NCBI GenBank assembly: GCA_026826555.1 | Contig: JAKSZT010054578.1 | Coordinates: forward strand, 753,707 to 817,706 | DNA from: Tolypeutes matacus | Taxonomy: Eukaryota > Chordata > Mammalia > Cingulata > Chlamyphoridae | DNA: 64,000 nucleotides | Direction of reading: 5' to 3' | In this document: piece after piece, positions 11,781-25,215 of the stretch | How positions within the stretch are numbered: position 1 is the first letter of the stretch | How the letters are laid out: the number at the start of each line of letters is the position of its first letter | The notes under the pieces: generated by a model | The model's input: the letters and a program-made list of their open reading frames with translations, nothing else | Databases searched by the model: none | What the model was told of the DNA's origin: nothing | Made by a program: the position numbers and the translations under genes

Positions 11781-12690
11781 CCAAGTCCGGGTTCTGCACT
11801 GTGCTGGCTGATGTGGGAGGTGCTCAGTGAACACTCGACTGGGTTATGTTTGTTCAGCAAAGACCCCCTGACCCTTCACAGAACAGCTGCCTGGGGGTCT
11901 CCTAAGCACTGATCTCAGCCCCTCTGAGTCCCGACCTTTGCCCTCTGGGGAGTTGTGACCTACAGAGCCCAGGGCAAATTGTGGGGAAAGTCCATCAAAG
12001 ACCGTAGGAGAAGGAAAAAACTAGGTTGACATTCTTTAGGGAGAGAAACACAAAGACCTTTCTATTCACCAGCTTTTAAAAAACTGGCATAGGGAAAGCA
12101 GCACAGTAGCCAGAAATAATAAATGTCGAATCCTGCTCTGTTTTATGGCGTGGGAAGGGGAGGAGAGGAAAGAGGGAAGACGAAAGATCAAGAGAAAGAG
12201 GCAGAGGCCTAACAGCAGCTCACTGGTCTTCAATGTAAGAACAAGAAAATCTCTGAACGCTGAAAACAAGATCCGTTACTGATGTGGTTTGTTATTGAAA
12301 TGTCTTCATATTTGCCAAGTTGGAACCCAAAGGCCAGCTTCTCTGTTCTTCAGCCATTCCTGCTGACATAGGGCAGGTAAAAACACCCCACCAATTTCAG
12401 CTGAATTGAAGAGAACTTTTCCAACCTTTCCTATAAAGGGGGGAGAAAATGTGAACGTATCAGAAAATGAACCAGGCCCAACTCAGGTGGTAGAGGAACG
12501 GCTGTCCCCGGCCTCTGGAACCCAGGCTTTCCTTTGGCTCTGATGGCCTGGGGGTGAGAGTTTAGCTCCAGTTGTCTGAACTGCACGAGGGATTCCAGCC
12601 CAGTTCTCAGGAAGGGAGTCGTGCTTGGCATGCACACTGCTTACAACGGAAGCAGCAGGCTCACCTTTGCCCCTCCAGGTTTTTACGGTG
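11781..12690. other. Unclassified sequence
   Basis: No gene or clear repeat was recognised. Composition is moderate, with a purine-rich stretch at about 12,150-12,210. Confidence 0.3.
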
Positions 12691-12699
12691 GATGGTGAG

Positions 12700-13165
12700 G
12701 ATCTTGGTGGATTATAGGCGCCCATCAGCCTAACAGGTGATATCAGAAGGTGGGAAAAGCCCAGGGGAGCTCTGACGATGAAGCTGAATTGACAGGAATA
12801 TGTAACGAGACGGAGGATGAGGACAAGGGGGGCCTCCCCGACCTCCTCCTACACATCTCTGCTGTTGTGCATTCTGATTTGTATCCTTTTTGCTATAATA
12901 AAGCACGTAAGTTACAAAAATCATCACGCACAGTACTTTCTTGAGTTCTGAGAGTCATCCTAATGAATGGTTGAACCCGAGGGAGTAGCAAGAGACTCCA
13001 GATTTGAAGCTGGTGGGTCAGGAGTGTGGGTGGCCCTGGTGACCCCAGAATTTGTAGCTGGTGTCTGAAGCAGGGGCAGCCTTGTGGGAACTGTGCCCTC
13101 AACTGTGAAGTTTGGCCTGACTCAGGGTAGTTAGTGGCAGAAGTCATTGCAATGCTGAAAAGCCT
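12700..13165 (+). repeat. ERVL-type LTR remnant
   Basis: TTGCTATAATAAAGCACGTAAG, TTGAGTTCTGAGAGTCATCC, GGTTGAACCCGAGGG, GGTGTCTGAAGCAGGGGCAG and CTTGTGGGAACTGTGCCC are arranged as in old ERVL-family LTR 3' halves. The exact subfamily was not determined. Confidence 0.45.
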
Positions 13166-13793
13166 TGGCTAACTACAAATAGAAGTGAACGTCTTCAGTT
13201 TGATGGACAGTGTCTCTGAAAAATCTACAGCTGACACCGTACTTAAATGTGCACTGTGGAATGCTTTCCCACAAAGATCAGAAACAAGGCAAGGACGCCC
13301 TCTCGCACAACTGCCATTGGGTGTCGTATTGGAGGCTCCAGTTACCGCAATACAGCAAGAAAAAGAAAAAGTATAGAGATCAGAAAGAAAGAACTAAAAC
13401 TGTCTCTACTGCAGATAACAATTGTTTATATAGAAAATCTTATGAAATCTTCAAAAAACTACTAAATCCAATAAGTTAACTGAGCAAGGCTGCAAGGTTA
13501 ATATGCAAAAAAAAATATGTTTTTATATACTATCAGCAAACAACTGGAAAATTAAATTTTATAAATTCCATTTACAATAGCATAAAAATACACAAGAATA
13601 ATTTTCAGAAAGTTGTGTAAGATCTCTACACTGAAAACTACAAAATATTGCAGAGATAAATCCCCTCCACTTATATAGTCATCTGACTTTCAACAAGGAT
13701 GCCCAAGGGAAAAGGAAAGTCTTTTTAAATAAATGGTGCTGGAATCACTGGATATCCATAAGGATAGAGATGAATCTTGATTTCAGTTCATAT

Positions 13794-13809
13794 CTTATCC
13801 AATATTCTT
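13794..13809. repeat. Target-site duplication, left copy, TIMM8A retrocopy
   Basis: CTTATCCAATATTCTT, identical to 15045-15060 on the other side. It directly follows the poly(A) end, as expected for L1-mediated retroposition. Confidence 0.92.
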
Positions 13810-15044
<1,235 letters not shown>

Positions 15045-15060
15045 CTTATCCAATATTCTT
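15045..15060. repeat. Target-site duplication, right copy, TIMM8A retrocopy
   Basis: CTTATCCAATATTCTT, identical to 13794-13809. It marks the 5' limit of the retrocopy and the resumption of the interrupted L1. Confidence 0.92.
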
Positions 15061-15399
15061 ATCCAAAAATTCATTTGAGGTGAACTAGAAATCTAAAGGC
15101 TAAAGTGAAAACCATACAGCTTTAACAGGAAAACTTTGGGGAATATCTTTGTGATTTGGAAGTAGGCAAAGATTTTCTTAGACAATCAAAGAGAGAAATT
15201 ATAAAACTTAAAAATAAATGATCATAAAATTAAAAATTGATAAGCTAGACTTCATGCAAATATAAAATGGTTGTGCATCAAAAGACACCATTAAGAAAAT
15301 GGATAGGCAAGTCACAGAATGGAAGAAAATGCTGCAAAACATATATCTGGAAAAGGACTGGTATCCAGGGTATGCAAAGAAGTTCCATTAGACACTAAA

Positions 15400-16135
15400 G
15401 TTTACATTGTGGGGAGCTGGATGTTTGTTTTTTTTTTCCTGTTACCTTATATGATTTTGAGCTTTGCCTTCGGGTGCAGTGAAGTTACATGAAACAGTTT
15501 GATCATTTTGAGAATTACCTTTAAGTTTTGTTAGGAGGGTCCAGGGCAGCCTTTGGTCTAGGGCTGAAACCACCCCTCTATTGAGGTCATATCCTCAGGG
15601 TACTCTACCGGCAAGCCCTTTGGCTCCTGGGACTGTGACCCCGCCCCAGCCTAAGCCCCCCCTGGGGATTGTTGCACCATCTCCTTTCCACGGTTTCTTT
15701 GCCCATCCTCAGGGAGTTTTCTCTGCATGCGCCGACAAGTACCCAGTTGAAGACCGGAGGGGTCCCTCTGTGGAGCTCTCTCTCCCTGAGTTCTCCCCTC
15801 TCTAGTACTCTACCCTGTGAGCTCTAGCTGCCTCGGCCTCTGGGAATTCTCAGCTCTTGTCTCTTGAGCTCAGGGAAACCGTCGTGCTCTGTTTTGGTCC
15901 TTCATCCCCAGGCTGTGAGCTGGAAATTCTCCAGGCAGTAAACTGGGACAATTCTAGGGCCCACATCATGTATTTCTCCTCCTTCGGGGGTCGCTGTCCT
16001 GTGCTGCCTGCTGAACCATGGCTTGGTTCACACAGTTTGTGTGTTTTTGCTTTGTTTTATGTTGTGTTTAGTTGTTTAAGGTGGGAGGGTAAATCCATAT
16101 CTGTTAGCCAACGTGGCTTGAAGTGAAAGTCCAGC
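15400..16135 (+). repeat. Probable L1 3' UTR-like sequence
   Basis: The end, AAGGTGGGAGGGTAAATCC followed by CCAACGTGGC, resembles a motif of L1M 3' regions. The rest is GC-rich and unassigned. Confidence 0.3.
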
Positions 16136-16144
16136 AGAGGATTT

Positions 16145-16335
16145 TAGAGCCTGGTCCTGGGGTCAGAGACAAATGCTTCTTCTCCACTTCAGAGACACGT
16201 GGCCTTGAGGAAATGATGTAACTCTCCAAGCCTCAGTTTCCTGTTCTGTAAAATGGGTTCAGTAGCAGTACCTACTTCATAGGTTTGTTTGTGACCATTT
16301 AAATGAGGCAATGATGGAAAGTGTTTAGGAAATGT
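16145..16335 (+). repeat. MIR SINE remnant
   Basis: GAGCCTGGTCCTGGGGTCAG, then AGCCTCAGTTTCCTGTTCTG, TAAAATGGGTTCAGTAG and CATAGGTTTGTTTGTGA follow the MIR order. Confidence 0.8.
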
Positions 16336-16669
16336 CCCTGGACCACCAAATGTCCTCACCACTGGGGAGGGGAGTTACATGAAAGGGGGAATACTGGAAT
16401 ATTGGATTGGAATTTGAGACACCAGTGTGAACCATGGTTGTTAAAGGATAAACAGATACATGTGGATATAGGTATACATATTTTCTCCCACCTCTGAGAG
16501 GGCCTAGAAGCAATGCTACCCCAGCAGGAATGAGCTTTCTTAGCACCCAGATCTCCGTTTCTCTCAACTAAAAGAAAACAGGGTTTCCTCAAGAAATAGC
16601 TGATTCCAAGCCTGAGGCAAAGAAAATACAGGGTCAGGGAAAGATGAAAGTAGAGCATCAAATGAGTAA

Positions 16670-17610
16670 TGACAATAGTACAGCTCTGTAGAAAAGTCTG
16701 GCGTTTCCTCAGAAAGTTAAACATAGAATTACCATCTGACCCAGCAATCCTACTCCTAGGCGTAGACCCAGAAGTATTGAAAGAGGGACTGGGACAGACA
16801 CACATCAGCATCCCTCGCAGCAAAGGTGGAAGCGACCCAAGTGTCCATCAACAGAACCATGGATCAACAAAGTGTGCTCTAGCCACACAATGGAATTTTA
16901 TTCAGAAGAAAAAAGAAGTGAAGTGCTGGTACAGGTTACAACATGGACGAACCTTGACGATCTCACGTTGAGTGAAATAAGCCAGACACAAAAGGACACA
17001 AACTGGAGGATTTCTCTTATAGGAAATGCTTATAATAATCAAATTCATAGAGACAGAAAGCAGAATAGTGGTTTCCAGGAGGCGAGAAGCGGGGGAGTGG
17101 GGAGTTATTGCTAAATGAGTATGCCTGGAAATAGATGATGGTGAAAATTAGCTAATATCGTCGATGTACTTAACGTCAAAGCATTGTCCACTTAAAATGA
17201 TTTTTATGTTATGTATATTTTACCACAATTAAAAATTAAATAAATTATTAAAAATAATAAATAATGAAAAATAAATAACGACAAAAACAAGGAAAGTCTG
17301 AGAAACTGTCACGGCCAAGTGGAACTGAAGGACACATGACAACTAAATATCATTGTGATCCAGGATGTGTTCTCGGGACAGAAAAGGACCTAAGTTTAAA
17401 ACTAAGGAAATATGAATAAACTATGGACTTTAGTTAATAATAATATATCAATACTGACTGACTGTTACAAATGTACCATATTCACGTGAGATGTTAAGAA
17501 TAGAGGAAGCTGGGTGTGGGGAGGTGGTGGTGGGTACTATGGGAGTTTTCTGTACTGCTTGCCCAATTCTTCTGTAACTTGAACACTGTTCTAAAAAAAA
17601 ATAAAGTCTA
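16670..17610 (+). mobile_element. L1 ORF2 3' end and 3' UTR
   Basis: The codon pattern VWRFLRKLNIELPSDPAILL and GVDP, then TGGAATTTTATTCAGAAGAA, ACATGGACGAACCTTGACGA and AAATAAGCCAGACACAAAAG. The 3' UTR ends near AAAAAAATAAAGTC at 17,590. Frames are broken. Confidence 0.8.
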
Positions 17611-18325
17611 CTAAATAAACAAACCAACAAGTGAGGAGGAGGAAACCTCTTCGTTACAGAATGCAATCTAATCGATGCAGCATTAATTTTTTAAATGCCT
17701 GGCATGGCATCAGCACTTGATTATGTCATCCATTGGCATTATTATCTTCACCACCACGTTCAGCTTCAGCATTGAAGAGTCTCTGTGAGCTCACCTGTTA
17801 TACCACAAACACCTGGCTCCCTCCAAAGCTGTCGTCACCCACTCCACATCTAAGATCCCAGCGAGCACGTGGTCTGCCTGAGCCACAAAGGCCCAGGAGA
17901 ACAAACGTGAATTTGTTCAAGATTTATTCTCTCAGGATTTCCACTCCAAGTAAACCTTTACAGATATTATAATTCTCATACTTTGTCAACTTCTAAAACT
18001 ATTCTTCAGTCCTGAGCTATGAGGATGAGGTTGTCAAAGACCTTGGGCTACTTTTCATTTCTCTGCCCCTCAACCTTCAACCTATGTCAGCTGTGTTGGT
18101 ATTCCCTTCTTACCCTGCGCTCTGTAAACACAACTGCCAAGCTGTTTCAGCGGTGGCCTGCACCTGCTTCAGCCCTTTCTCCACTCAGCCCTTGTTTGGG
18201 CAACGCACGTCCTCTACGATTTTCCTCAAGATGGGTCCGAAGGCCTAAAAAACCTGAGTTTTTGTATATTTGAAAATAATATGAACTTAGCAGAATCTCA
18301 GCTCCTAAAACAAAGATCTCATAAT
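17611..18325. other. Unclassified sequence
   Basis: AT-moderate sequence with TTTATTCTCTCAGGATTTCC and pyrimidine-rich parts. No gene or definite repeat was recognised. Confidence 0.3.
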
Positions 18326-18329
18326 GAGT

Positions 18330-18830
18330 TGGCCTAAACAAAGGGAATTTACTCGTTCACAGTTTTGAGATTAGGAGGAGTCCAAAATCAAGGTGTTAGT
18401 AAGGTGATACTTTCTCCCTAAAGACTGGCATTCTGGGGCGGGCTGCTGGAGATCCATGGTCCTTGGCTTTTCTGTCATGTGGCAATACATATGGTGGCCA
18501 GCATCTTGTTACTTTCAGGTTCTGCTGACTTCCAGCTTCTGGCTGGAACCAGTGGCTTCATCTTCCAGGTCCAATACCCTTTGCTTCTAAGGACTTTGGC
18601 TTTACTGGGTTAAGACCCACCCTCATTTAGTTTGGGTACACGGTAACCAATAACATCTTCAAAGGTCCTACTTACAAATGAGTTCACACCCCCAAGACCA
18701 GGAGCTGGGCTGTGGACGTGCCTTTTGAAGGGGACATGATTCAATCCCCAAAAGACAAGTATAGAATCCCAGGATCACACTTCCTTTGCCTGACGTCAAA
18801 AGAATCTGTCTCTACCATCCTGACTGAATA
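18330..18830 (-). repeat. LTR-like (MaLR-type) remnant
   Basis: AGGTCCTACTTACAAATGAG, TTCACACCCCCAAGACCAGG and GGGGACATGATTCAATCCCC recall a widespread mammalian LTR-type repeat read in antisense. The class was judged from memory only. Confidence 0.35.
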
Positions 18831-18958
18831 TTGCTGGAGAGCAGTATAGGCCAGCCTGATGGCTTTCCCGTTAAGGACGTTTTGACCTTTTAGCCTGAGT
18901 GACAACAGTCTGCTTTCTGTTTACTTGAAGTGAAGTGATTTTACCAGAGCAAGTTTTA

Positions 18959-19156
18959 TTTATTTATTTATTTTATTTTATTTTTTAAAGATTTTATTTA
19001 TTTATTCATTTATCCCCCCCTTGCTGCTTGTGCTCGCTGGGTCAGCTAACCACGCCGTGCGGGCGGGCTTGCCTTCACCAGGAGGCCCCGGGAACCGAAC
19101 CCGGGGCCTCCCATATGGTAAACGGGAGCCCCACTGATTGAGCCACAGCCGCTTCC
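18959..19156 (-). mobile_element. DAS-type SINE, relatively intact
   Basis: Reverse orientation: A-rich tail with TTTATTTATTCATTTATCCC, then the complement of GGTTCGGTTCCCGGGGCCTC, ending GCCACAGCCGCTTCCCC. A 15-bp duplication (CCAGAGCAAGTTTTA) flanks it at 18944-18958 and 19157-19171. Confidence 0.92.
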
Positions 19157-19171
19157 CCAGAGCAAGTTTTA

Positions 19172-19966
19172 GTGTATATCTTTTTCTGTTAATACTTTTC
19201 AATCTATATACTGAAATCTTTTTATTATTGTTTTCTGAGTTATTTTCACTGAATTATATCTGTGAATGTATTTTCATTCCATTCGTACCTTCTTCAGTGG
19301 TACCAATTATGTACGTTTGTCTATCTGCCATATTCATTATTTCCTCTCTAATCCATGTAAACTTTTGTCTCTTTTCCATTTAATTTTGCTCACTTGTTTT
19401 AATTTTGTCCTTCACATTCTTTATCCTATTTTTAGCAGTCTGTATTCTCCTTTAAGCTGCTTCTAATGTGGCCTTCATTTCTGGGTTGATTTTATTTTCC
19501 TCCTCCAATGTCTTCATGTACTCTGCCAACTCATTTTCATATCCTTCTGGCATCTAACTGTTTTATCCTTGAGCACTTGTATCTTTATTTTGTGCTCCTG
19601 TTTTACAGAGTAAAATGTTTCTTTAATTTCCCTGAGGTCATGATAACCTATTGGGTCACTATTATCTGCCATTTTCTTTTTCCTGCTCCTTGTCTTACTT
19701 ATAGTTTTCAAAATGGCTTTTTAAAAATCTATCATATTTGGTTGTTATATATCATTACTTACTTTGAATGGGCTGAGCTCTTTCTAGACCAGCTGTTACA
19801 GTAAGGAAAGGGTGTGAAAGGGGCCTGGATGTTGGCTGCCAGCAGGAAGCCCCCTAGGACTCATTCTTGAGTCTGTGTGAGCTAGCTTAGGATTTCCTTC
19901 TCTTTAGCTGACAAACATCAATAGGCCCACTTATTCTCTGCAGAAGTTCCTCTGCCCTGAAGTATC
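19172..19966 (-). mobile_element. Old L1, ORF1 region, antisense
   Basis: A minus-strand frame at 19514-19711 gives YHDLREIKETFYSVKQEHKI, resembling the L1 ORF1 coiled-coil part. It is interrupted at 19,967 by a younger L1 and continues for about 100 bases after 21,088. Confidence 0.5.
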
Positions 19967-19981
19967 ATTGCAAAGAAATCT

Positions 19982-21073
19982 CTTTTTTTTTTTTTTCTGA
20001 CTTTATTTTGTATATTTAATAATTGGGAATATAAACAATTAAAAACTAAAAAGTAAACACAGATGAATAAATATATACATTTCTCAATTAAATGTACTGG
20101 ATACACATAAAAATTTTTTAAACCAAACAATATGTTACACAATATATTTGGTTCATAGTGACACAATCATACAGTATTTGTCCTTTTGTGTCTGGCTTGC
20201 TTCACTCAACATAATGTCCTCCAGGTTCATCCATGTTGTCATATGCTTTACAACTTCATTTCTTCTTACAGCTGCATAATATTCCATCGTGTGAAGACAC
20301 CACAGTTTGCTTACCCATTTGTCTGTTGATGGACACCTGGGTTGTTTCCAGCTTTTGGCAATGGTGAATAATGTGGCTATGAACATCGGTGTGCAGATGT
20401 CTGTTCATGTCACTGCTCTCAGTTCTTCTGGGTATATACCCAGTAGTGGTATTGCAGGGTCACGTGGCAAGTCTATATTCAACTTCTTTAGGAACTGCCA
20501 GACAGTCCTCCATAGTGGTTGTACCATCCTGCATTCCCACCAACAGTGAAGAAGTGTTCCTGTCTCTCCACATCCTCTCCAACACTTGTAGTTTTCTGTC
20601 TTTTTAATAGTGGCCATTCTGATAGGTGTGAAATGATATCTCATTGTAGTTTTGATTTGCATTTCCCTAATCATGAGTGATGTTGAGCATTTCTTCATGT
20701 GTTTTTTTGCCATTTGTATTTCTTCTTTGGACAAATGTCTATTCAAGTCTTTTGCCCATTTTTTAATTGGGTCATTTGTCTTTTTATTGTTGAGTTGTAA
20801 CATCTCTTTATATATTCTGGATATTAAACTCTTATCAGATAAGTGATTTCCAAATATTTTTTCCCATTGAGTTGGCTGCCTTTTCACCCTTCTGACAAAG
20901 TCCTGTGAGGTGCAAAAGTGTTTAATTTTGAGGAGGTCCCATTTATCTATTTTTTCTTTTATTGCACGTGCTTTGGGTGTGAGGTCCAAGAAACCACCAC
21001 CTACTACAAGGTCTTGGAGATGTTTCCCTACATTTTCTTCTAGTAGTTTTATGGTCCTGGCTTTTATATTTAG
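19982..21073 (-). mobile_element. 5'-truncated young L1 (ORF2 C terminus, 3' UTR, poly(A))
   Basis: The minus-strand frame 20405-20989 encodes an intact L1 ORF2 C-terminal segment (KWDLLKIKHFCTSQDFVRRV ... [19 protein letters not shown]). One TGA at 20405-20407 then separates it from the last codons, which continue in the same frame ([19 protein letters not shown] ... IMLSEASQTQKDK) to about 20,153. A 3' UTR and a T run (poly(A)) follow at 19982-19996. Both sides carry ATTGCAAAGAAATCT, at 19967-19981 and 21074-21088. Confidence 0.93.
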
Positions 21074-21420
21074 ATTGCAAAGAAATCTTACCTGCTCATT
21101 TCCTCATTTCCAGAGAGGCTTCTCCAACTCTCCCTCCCAGCCTGATCTCCTTTTTGACCTTCTGTAAGCCCTTGAGGGAACCACCCTCCTCTAGTTGTTC
21201 TTTTAGATCCATAGCTGCCGGGCTATGTAAAAAAGAAAGCGAGACAATGCAATCCCATGAAAGTGAAGGCTTCTATCCTCTAGACAATTGGGAAAGATAT
21301 ACTCCACTCTTCAGAAGAAGAAGTTGGAGCTTTTTTCCATTCAAAAGAATAATAAATTCTGGTTATGGTTTATCCAATTTTTGAAGGTTTTTGTGTGTCT
21401 TTGTTGATTCCCAAAAGGAC

Positions 21421-21816
21421 GGGGGTGGGGGGTGCAGATATGGCTCAAATGGTTGAACATCTGCCTGCCATATGGAGAGATCTGTGTTCGATCCCCAGGA
21501 CCTCCTGGCAAAATAAAGAAATAGATGGCGTGCGGGCATGCCAGGCCCCGCTTATGACGTAACAGGAGAGAGACACAGGGGAGAGCCAAGATGAGACACT
21601 CCAAGAAACCAGGAACTGAGGTGGTGTAGGTGGCAGAATGCCTCTCTCCCACATTGGAGGTCCCCAGGATCAAATCCTGGTGAAGACAGGAGAAGGATGA
21701 GAAGAGAGGGCAGGAAACAGACACAGAGAATTGCCCAGCAAATGGACACAAAACAGCAAACAGGGGCGGGGGGGGGTGTTAAAGTGGATAAAGTAAATAA
21801 ATAAAATAATTTTTTA
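21421..21816 (+). mobile_element. Long dimeric DAS-type SINE
   Basis: First head GCAGATATGGCTCAAATGG, linker GCGTGCGGGCATGCCAGGCC, second head from about 21,618 (GAGGTGGTGTAGGTGGCAGA), ending TAAAGTAAATAAATAAAATA. AAAAGGAC flanks both ends. The same type occurs at 38,084-38,509 and 59,833-60,270. Confidence 0.85.
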
Positions 21817-21829
21817 AAAAGGACTTAGG

Positions 21830-22980
21830 TTGTTGACTTCTACAGAATGCAAAGAGTGACCTGCATCTCTGTTGAAAATTCTTGTAATTTCTAGAAAATT
21901 TAGCAAAAGGGGGGGAGAAAAGCAAGTAACAATTCAAGGAAAATAAAGGTACAAAAATAAACAACCATACACCACTCAAGTCAATAGCAAACAATAGCAA
22001 AAACAGCCTGGAGGACTTTGGTCTTGACCGGCTGGGGACACAGGCTGGGCTGAAGGGACATGAACCATGAGCTGTGGGTACCGAGGGCGTCTCTGCTCAG
22101 GCCCTGGGGACAGTGGAAGGTCCCTCCGACCCCTTAGCTGCCTCCCTACCCAGTTTCTGAGGGCTCTGCTGCAGATGGCGCCTCCCGACCGCCCCTCCCC
22201 AGGTGCAGGAGGCACCACTGCGTCTGCTGAGCACAGGGATGCTCTGGAAACCTGAACTGGCTTCTGTCTCTTGACAGTGAAAGCAGCGCCCTCTTCTGGG
22301 CACCAGGGGGTGGCACCCTGCTCTCCCCTCCAGAGCTGGGGAGGGCACACGTGACCCGCTGGGGAAAGGCAAGTCCAGCTCGCAAAACCAGGTTTCCTAC
22401 TGCCTCCCCTGCTCCTGTTCAAGATCTGGGATCCCCTGTGCCCCCGGGTCTATAGCTCCACATCAACTACCCAGAAAGAAATGGGCAGGCAGCTTCCATA
22501 GCACCACCTGAACCCCCACCCATGCCACCCCCTCTGCTCACTCCCTCCTTCTCCCATCCACCCACAGAGGAGCTTCTATCTCGCTCTGCAGCAGCGCCCT
22601 GCCCCCAAATATGCCAATCTCTTTGAAACAAACTCACCTTTTCTAAACAAGTGTAATAACAGAACTGACTATAGTTTCGACGTTAAACGTTAGAGATGAA
22701 CTGTCAGTTTGGGGAAGTGGTGGAAGCGTCCCGTCCTATTCTGTTCCCTGCATCTCACTCTTCCTCTGCTAAGGGCCCACTGTACTCTGAAGGAGATGGG
22801 TCTTTTGACCAGGATTGGGATGGTTGCCAGAAGCTTCTGGGGGTGCTCTTGTAACCTGCAGGGCAGGGGAGGCTTCCTTAGCACCTGCCCAGCCAATGCC
22901 CCTGGGAAGGGCCAGCAGCCCAGTCACCTGGAGACCTGAGCTCCCTTGATGATGAAGAGTGTGCTCTGGCTGGGAGCATT
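21830..22980. other. Single-copy-like sequence, no gene recognised
   Basis: Moderate to high GC from about 22,000. Open frames on both strands show no known motif. AT-rich L1-like remnants may occupy 21,830-21,990. Confidence 0.35.
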
Positions 22981-22984
22981 TGAG

Positions 22985-23125
22985 ACTTTTAGCTCAGTGT
23001 TTCTCCGATTTAATGTGCAGGTGGACCTCTGGGGACCTTGTTAAAAGCTGATTCTCATTTGGGTCTTGGCTGGCTTCTGCATTTCTAACCAGCCCCCAGG
23101 TAATCCTGAATCCACTGGTCGTGAG
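22985..23125 (+). repeat. MER5A-like hAT remnant
   Basis: CTCTGGGGACCTTGTTAAAA, GCTGATTCTCATTTGGGTCT, CTTCTGCATTTCTAACCAGC and CCCCAGGTAATCCTGAATCC follow the MER5A order. Confidence 0.7.
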
Positions 23126-24180
23126 ATCACACATCCAGCCGCTGGCACACCTGCAAGGATGAAAATGCAATGGACGTGCCCTCCGGTGTCTCTGTTACGA
23201 CAGCTTGGCCGTGTCCCCAGCGGGGAGGGAAGTGAGCTTGTTTTGTAAAAATCCACCAGTGGACCCAACCCATGGTCCCAAGAGGTCCTGACAGGAAGGG
23301 AGGGCAGCAGTGCTCCCAGGACAGTGACCGTGTGCCTCAGAAACCCCAGGGCTGTGTAAAGGGAAAGGCGGTGCATCAACTTTATTATTTTCCCCCAAAG
23401 GGAAGGGGGTGTGTAATCGTCTGGTGACAGAGGAGAGGGACTTTGCTTTTTGATTGTGGGTCTCCTTTGTCCTGGTGGCTGTGCATGACGGTGGGGATAG
23501 AGAACTCACAGCGGTGGTGCTGGGGAGCCTGGAGGTCCCCTTTCCAGCCCTCGTTAGCGGCAGCCAGATAGCTGATGCTCTGCGTGATGAAGGCCTCACT
23601 GGGTGGCTGTTTCCAGACGTTGTGAACCTTCCAGAAGGGTGAAGGCTGCATCCTAGGCGACCTAAGCCGTGCTCTCATTTGTGCCCGACACCCAATGAGG
23701 AAAGGAAAATCAAAGTGCAAACCCCTGCGATTTATCCCAATATTGATTTCCTTGCTGCTTGGGGCACGGTAACCTGTTTTTATTTATTTTTTTTTTCATT
23801 CCTTTATTTCAATGATATTTATTCCTGGTTGTGACTCTCTGCCAAGATTTATTCTTTTGACTTTTAATTCTAATCCATTATTCATTTTTAATTTTAAAAG
23901 CATAAAAGTTCTGGGATATGGTTGTGTGTGCGTAGAATCTGGGTAAACTGTTTTTAACATAAAATGGAGATGTTGCATGAGACACTAGAAGAGATTGTGA
24001 AAATATCATTTTCTTTAAAAAAAAAAAGCCAAGGCCGTGGCTCTCACACAAATGTGGAATGAACACTTGCCAAAGATTTACTTAACTCCTTCACGAGGGG
24101 GCCAGCAACAGCCAGAGGGGGCTCAAAGGAGAATTCCAGGAACAGAGGACGGAGGCCACAGCAGAGGCCTTCTGAAAGTT
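23126..24180. other. Single-copy-like sequence, no gene recognised
   Basis: Mixed composition with no recognised family. AT-rich from 23,770 with T runs. Confidence 0.3.
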
Positions 24181-24187
24181 TTGTTTG

Positions 24188-24535
24188 TTTGTTTTGTTTT
24201 TTCTTTTAGACTTTTAAAAAATTTAACAAATCGATTTTATTGATACATATTAATAAAGCATGAATCCATCCAAAGTGTACAATGAATGGTATCCATTCTT
24301 ATCATGTATTTGTGCATCCATCACTTCAATCATTCTTAGAGCACTTTCATTATTCCAATAATAATAACAAACAAAAAACAAACAAAACTCGCCTCTCAAA
24401 CTCTCCATGCTTCCCCTGCCATGCATAGCTGCTATTCTTTTTCCTTTTCTCTAGAATATTTGTATTTATATTTTGTAGAAACAGTCTTATATATGCAATA
24501 TCCCCTATATTTGCGTTTTACATGAGGTGAAACAA
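24188..24535 (-). mobile_element. L1 3' UTR, antisense
   Basis: The complement gives GAAAGTGCTCTAAGAATGAT, TGCTTTATTAATATGTATCA and AAAATCGATTTGTTAAA. The same segment appears in sense orientation at 28,395-28,545 (TGCTTTATTAATATGTGTCA, AAAATTGATTTGTTT). Confidence 0.6.
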
Positions 24536-24544
24536 GTTTTTGGG

Positions 24545-25215
24545 GTTAGAGACTATATCAGTTTGCCAAAGGCTGCCAATGCAAAATACCAGAAATGGGT
24601 TGGCTTTTATACTGGGAAACGTATTAGGGGTAAAATCTTACCATTCCAAGGCTGTGAAAATGTCCGAATCAAGCATCAGCAGAGATGCTTTCTCACCAGA
24701 GGTCATCTGCTGGCAGATCCTGGAGTCCTGCCACGTGGCGAGGCAAGATGCCGAGTCTGCCTCTACTTCCTCCTGGAACTCAGCTGTGGGCCATTGGGCA
24801 TCCCTCCCTGGGCCTCCTTGAACCTTGGGTTTCTCCATCTTTCTGCAGTTGTAGGTGAACCTGGAGACCTCTCTCTCACATGAGAGGGTCAGAACGGCAG
24901 AGTTCCCTTTTCTGTGTGTCTCTTCTTTTTCTGTGTATTTCTGCTTTCCGTTCTCAGTTTATGTAAGGCCCCAGCAAGAGGGCGGAGACCTAACCTGGGT
25001 CATGCTTCACCCGAGGTAGTCCAATCAAAAGCCCTACAGCGATCTAATCGTGTGACCTAATCAAGGGTCCCTCAGCTGAATTTAATGCAATCAAAGGGCC
25101 GCCCACCACAGAGGTCCTTACCTGAGGGCTCTGCTGCAGATGGCAACCCCAGAGCCTTGCCTGAGGGAGCATCTTTTACTTGGGACAGAAGTCATTTACA
25201 TCTCAAATGAACAAA
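24545..25215 (-). repeat. LTR-like element, probably MaLR/ERVL type
   Basis: Starts TATATCAGTTTGCCAAAGGC, CAAAATACCAGAAATGGGTT, and includes GACCTAATCAAGGGTCCC and TTTAATGCAATCAAAGG. This resembles the reverse complement of THE/MST-type LTR 3' ends. A related copy is at 29,187-29,845. Confidence 0.4.

Noticed and set aside
20405..20989. 194-aa frame as a host gene
   Set aside because: It is the L1 ORF2 C terminus in a truncated insertion with poly(A) and target-site repeats.
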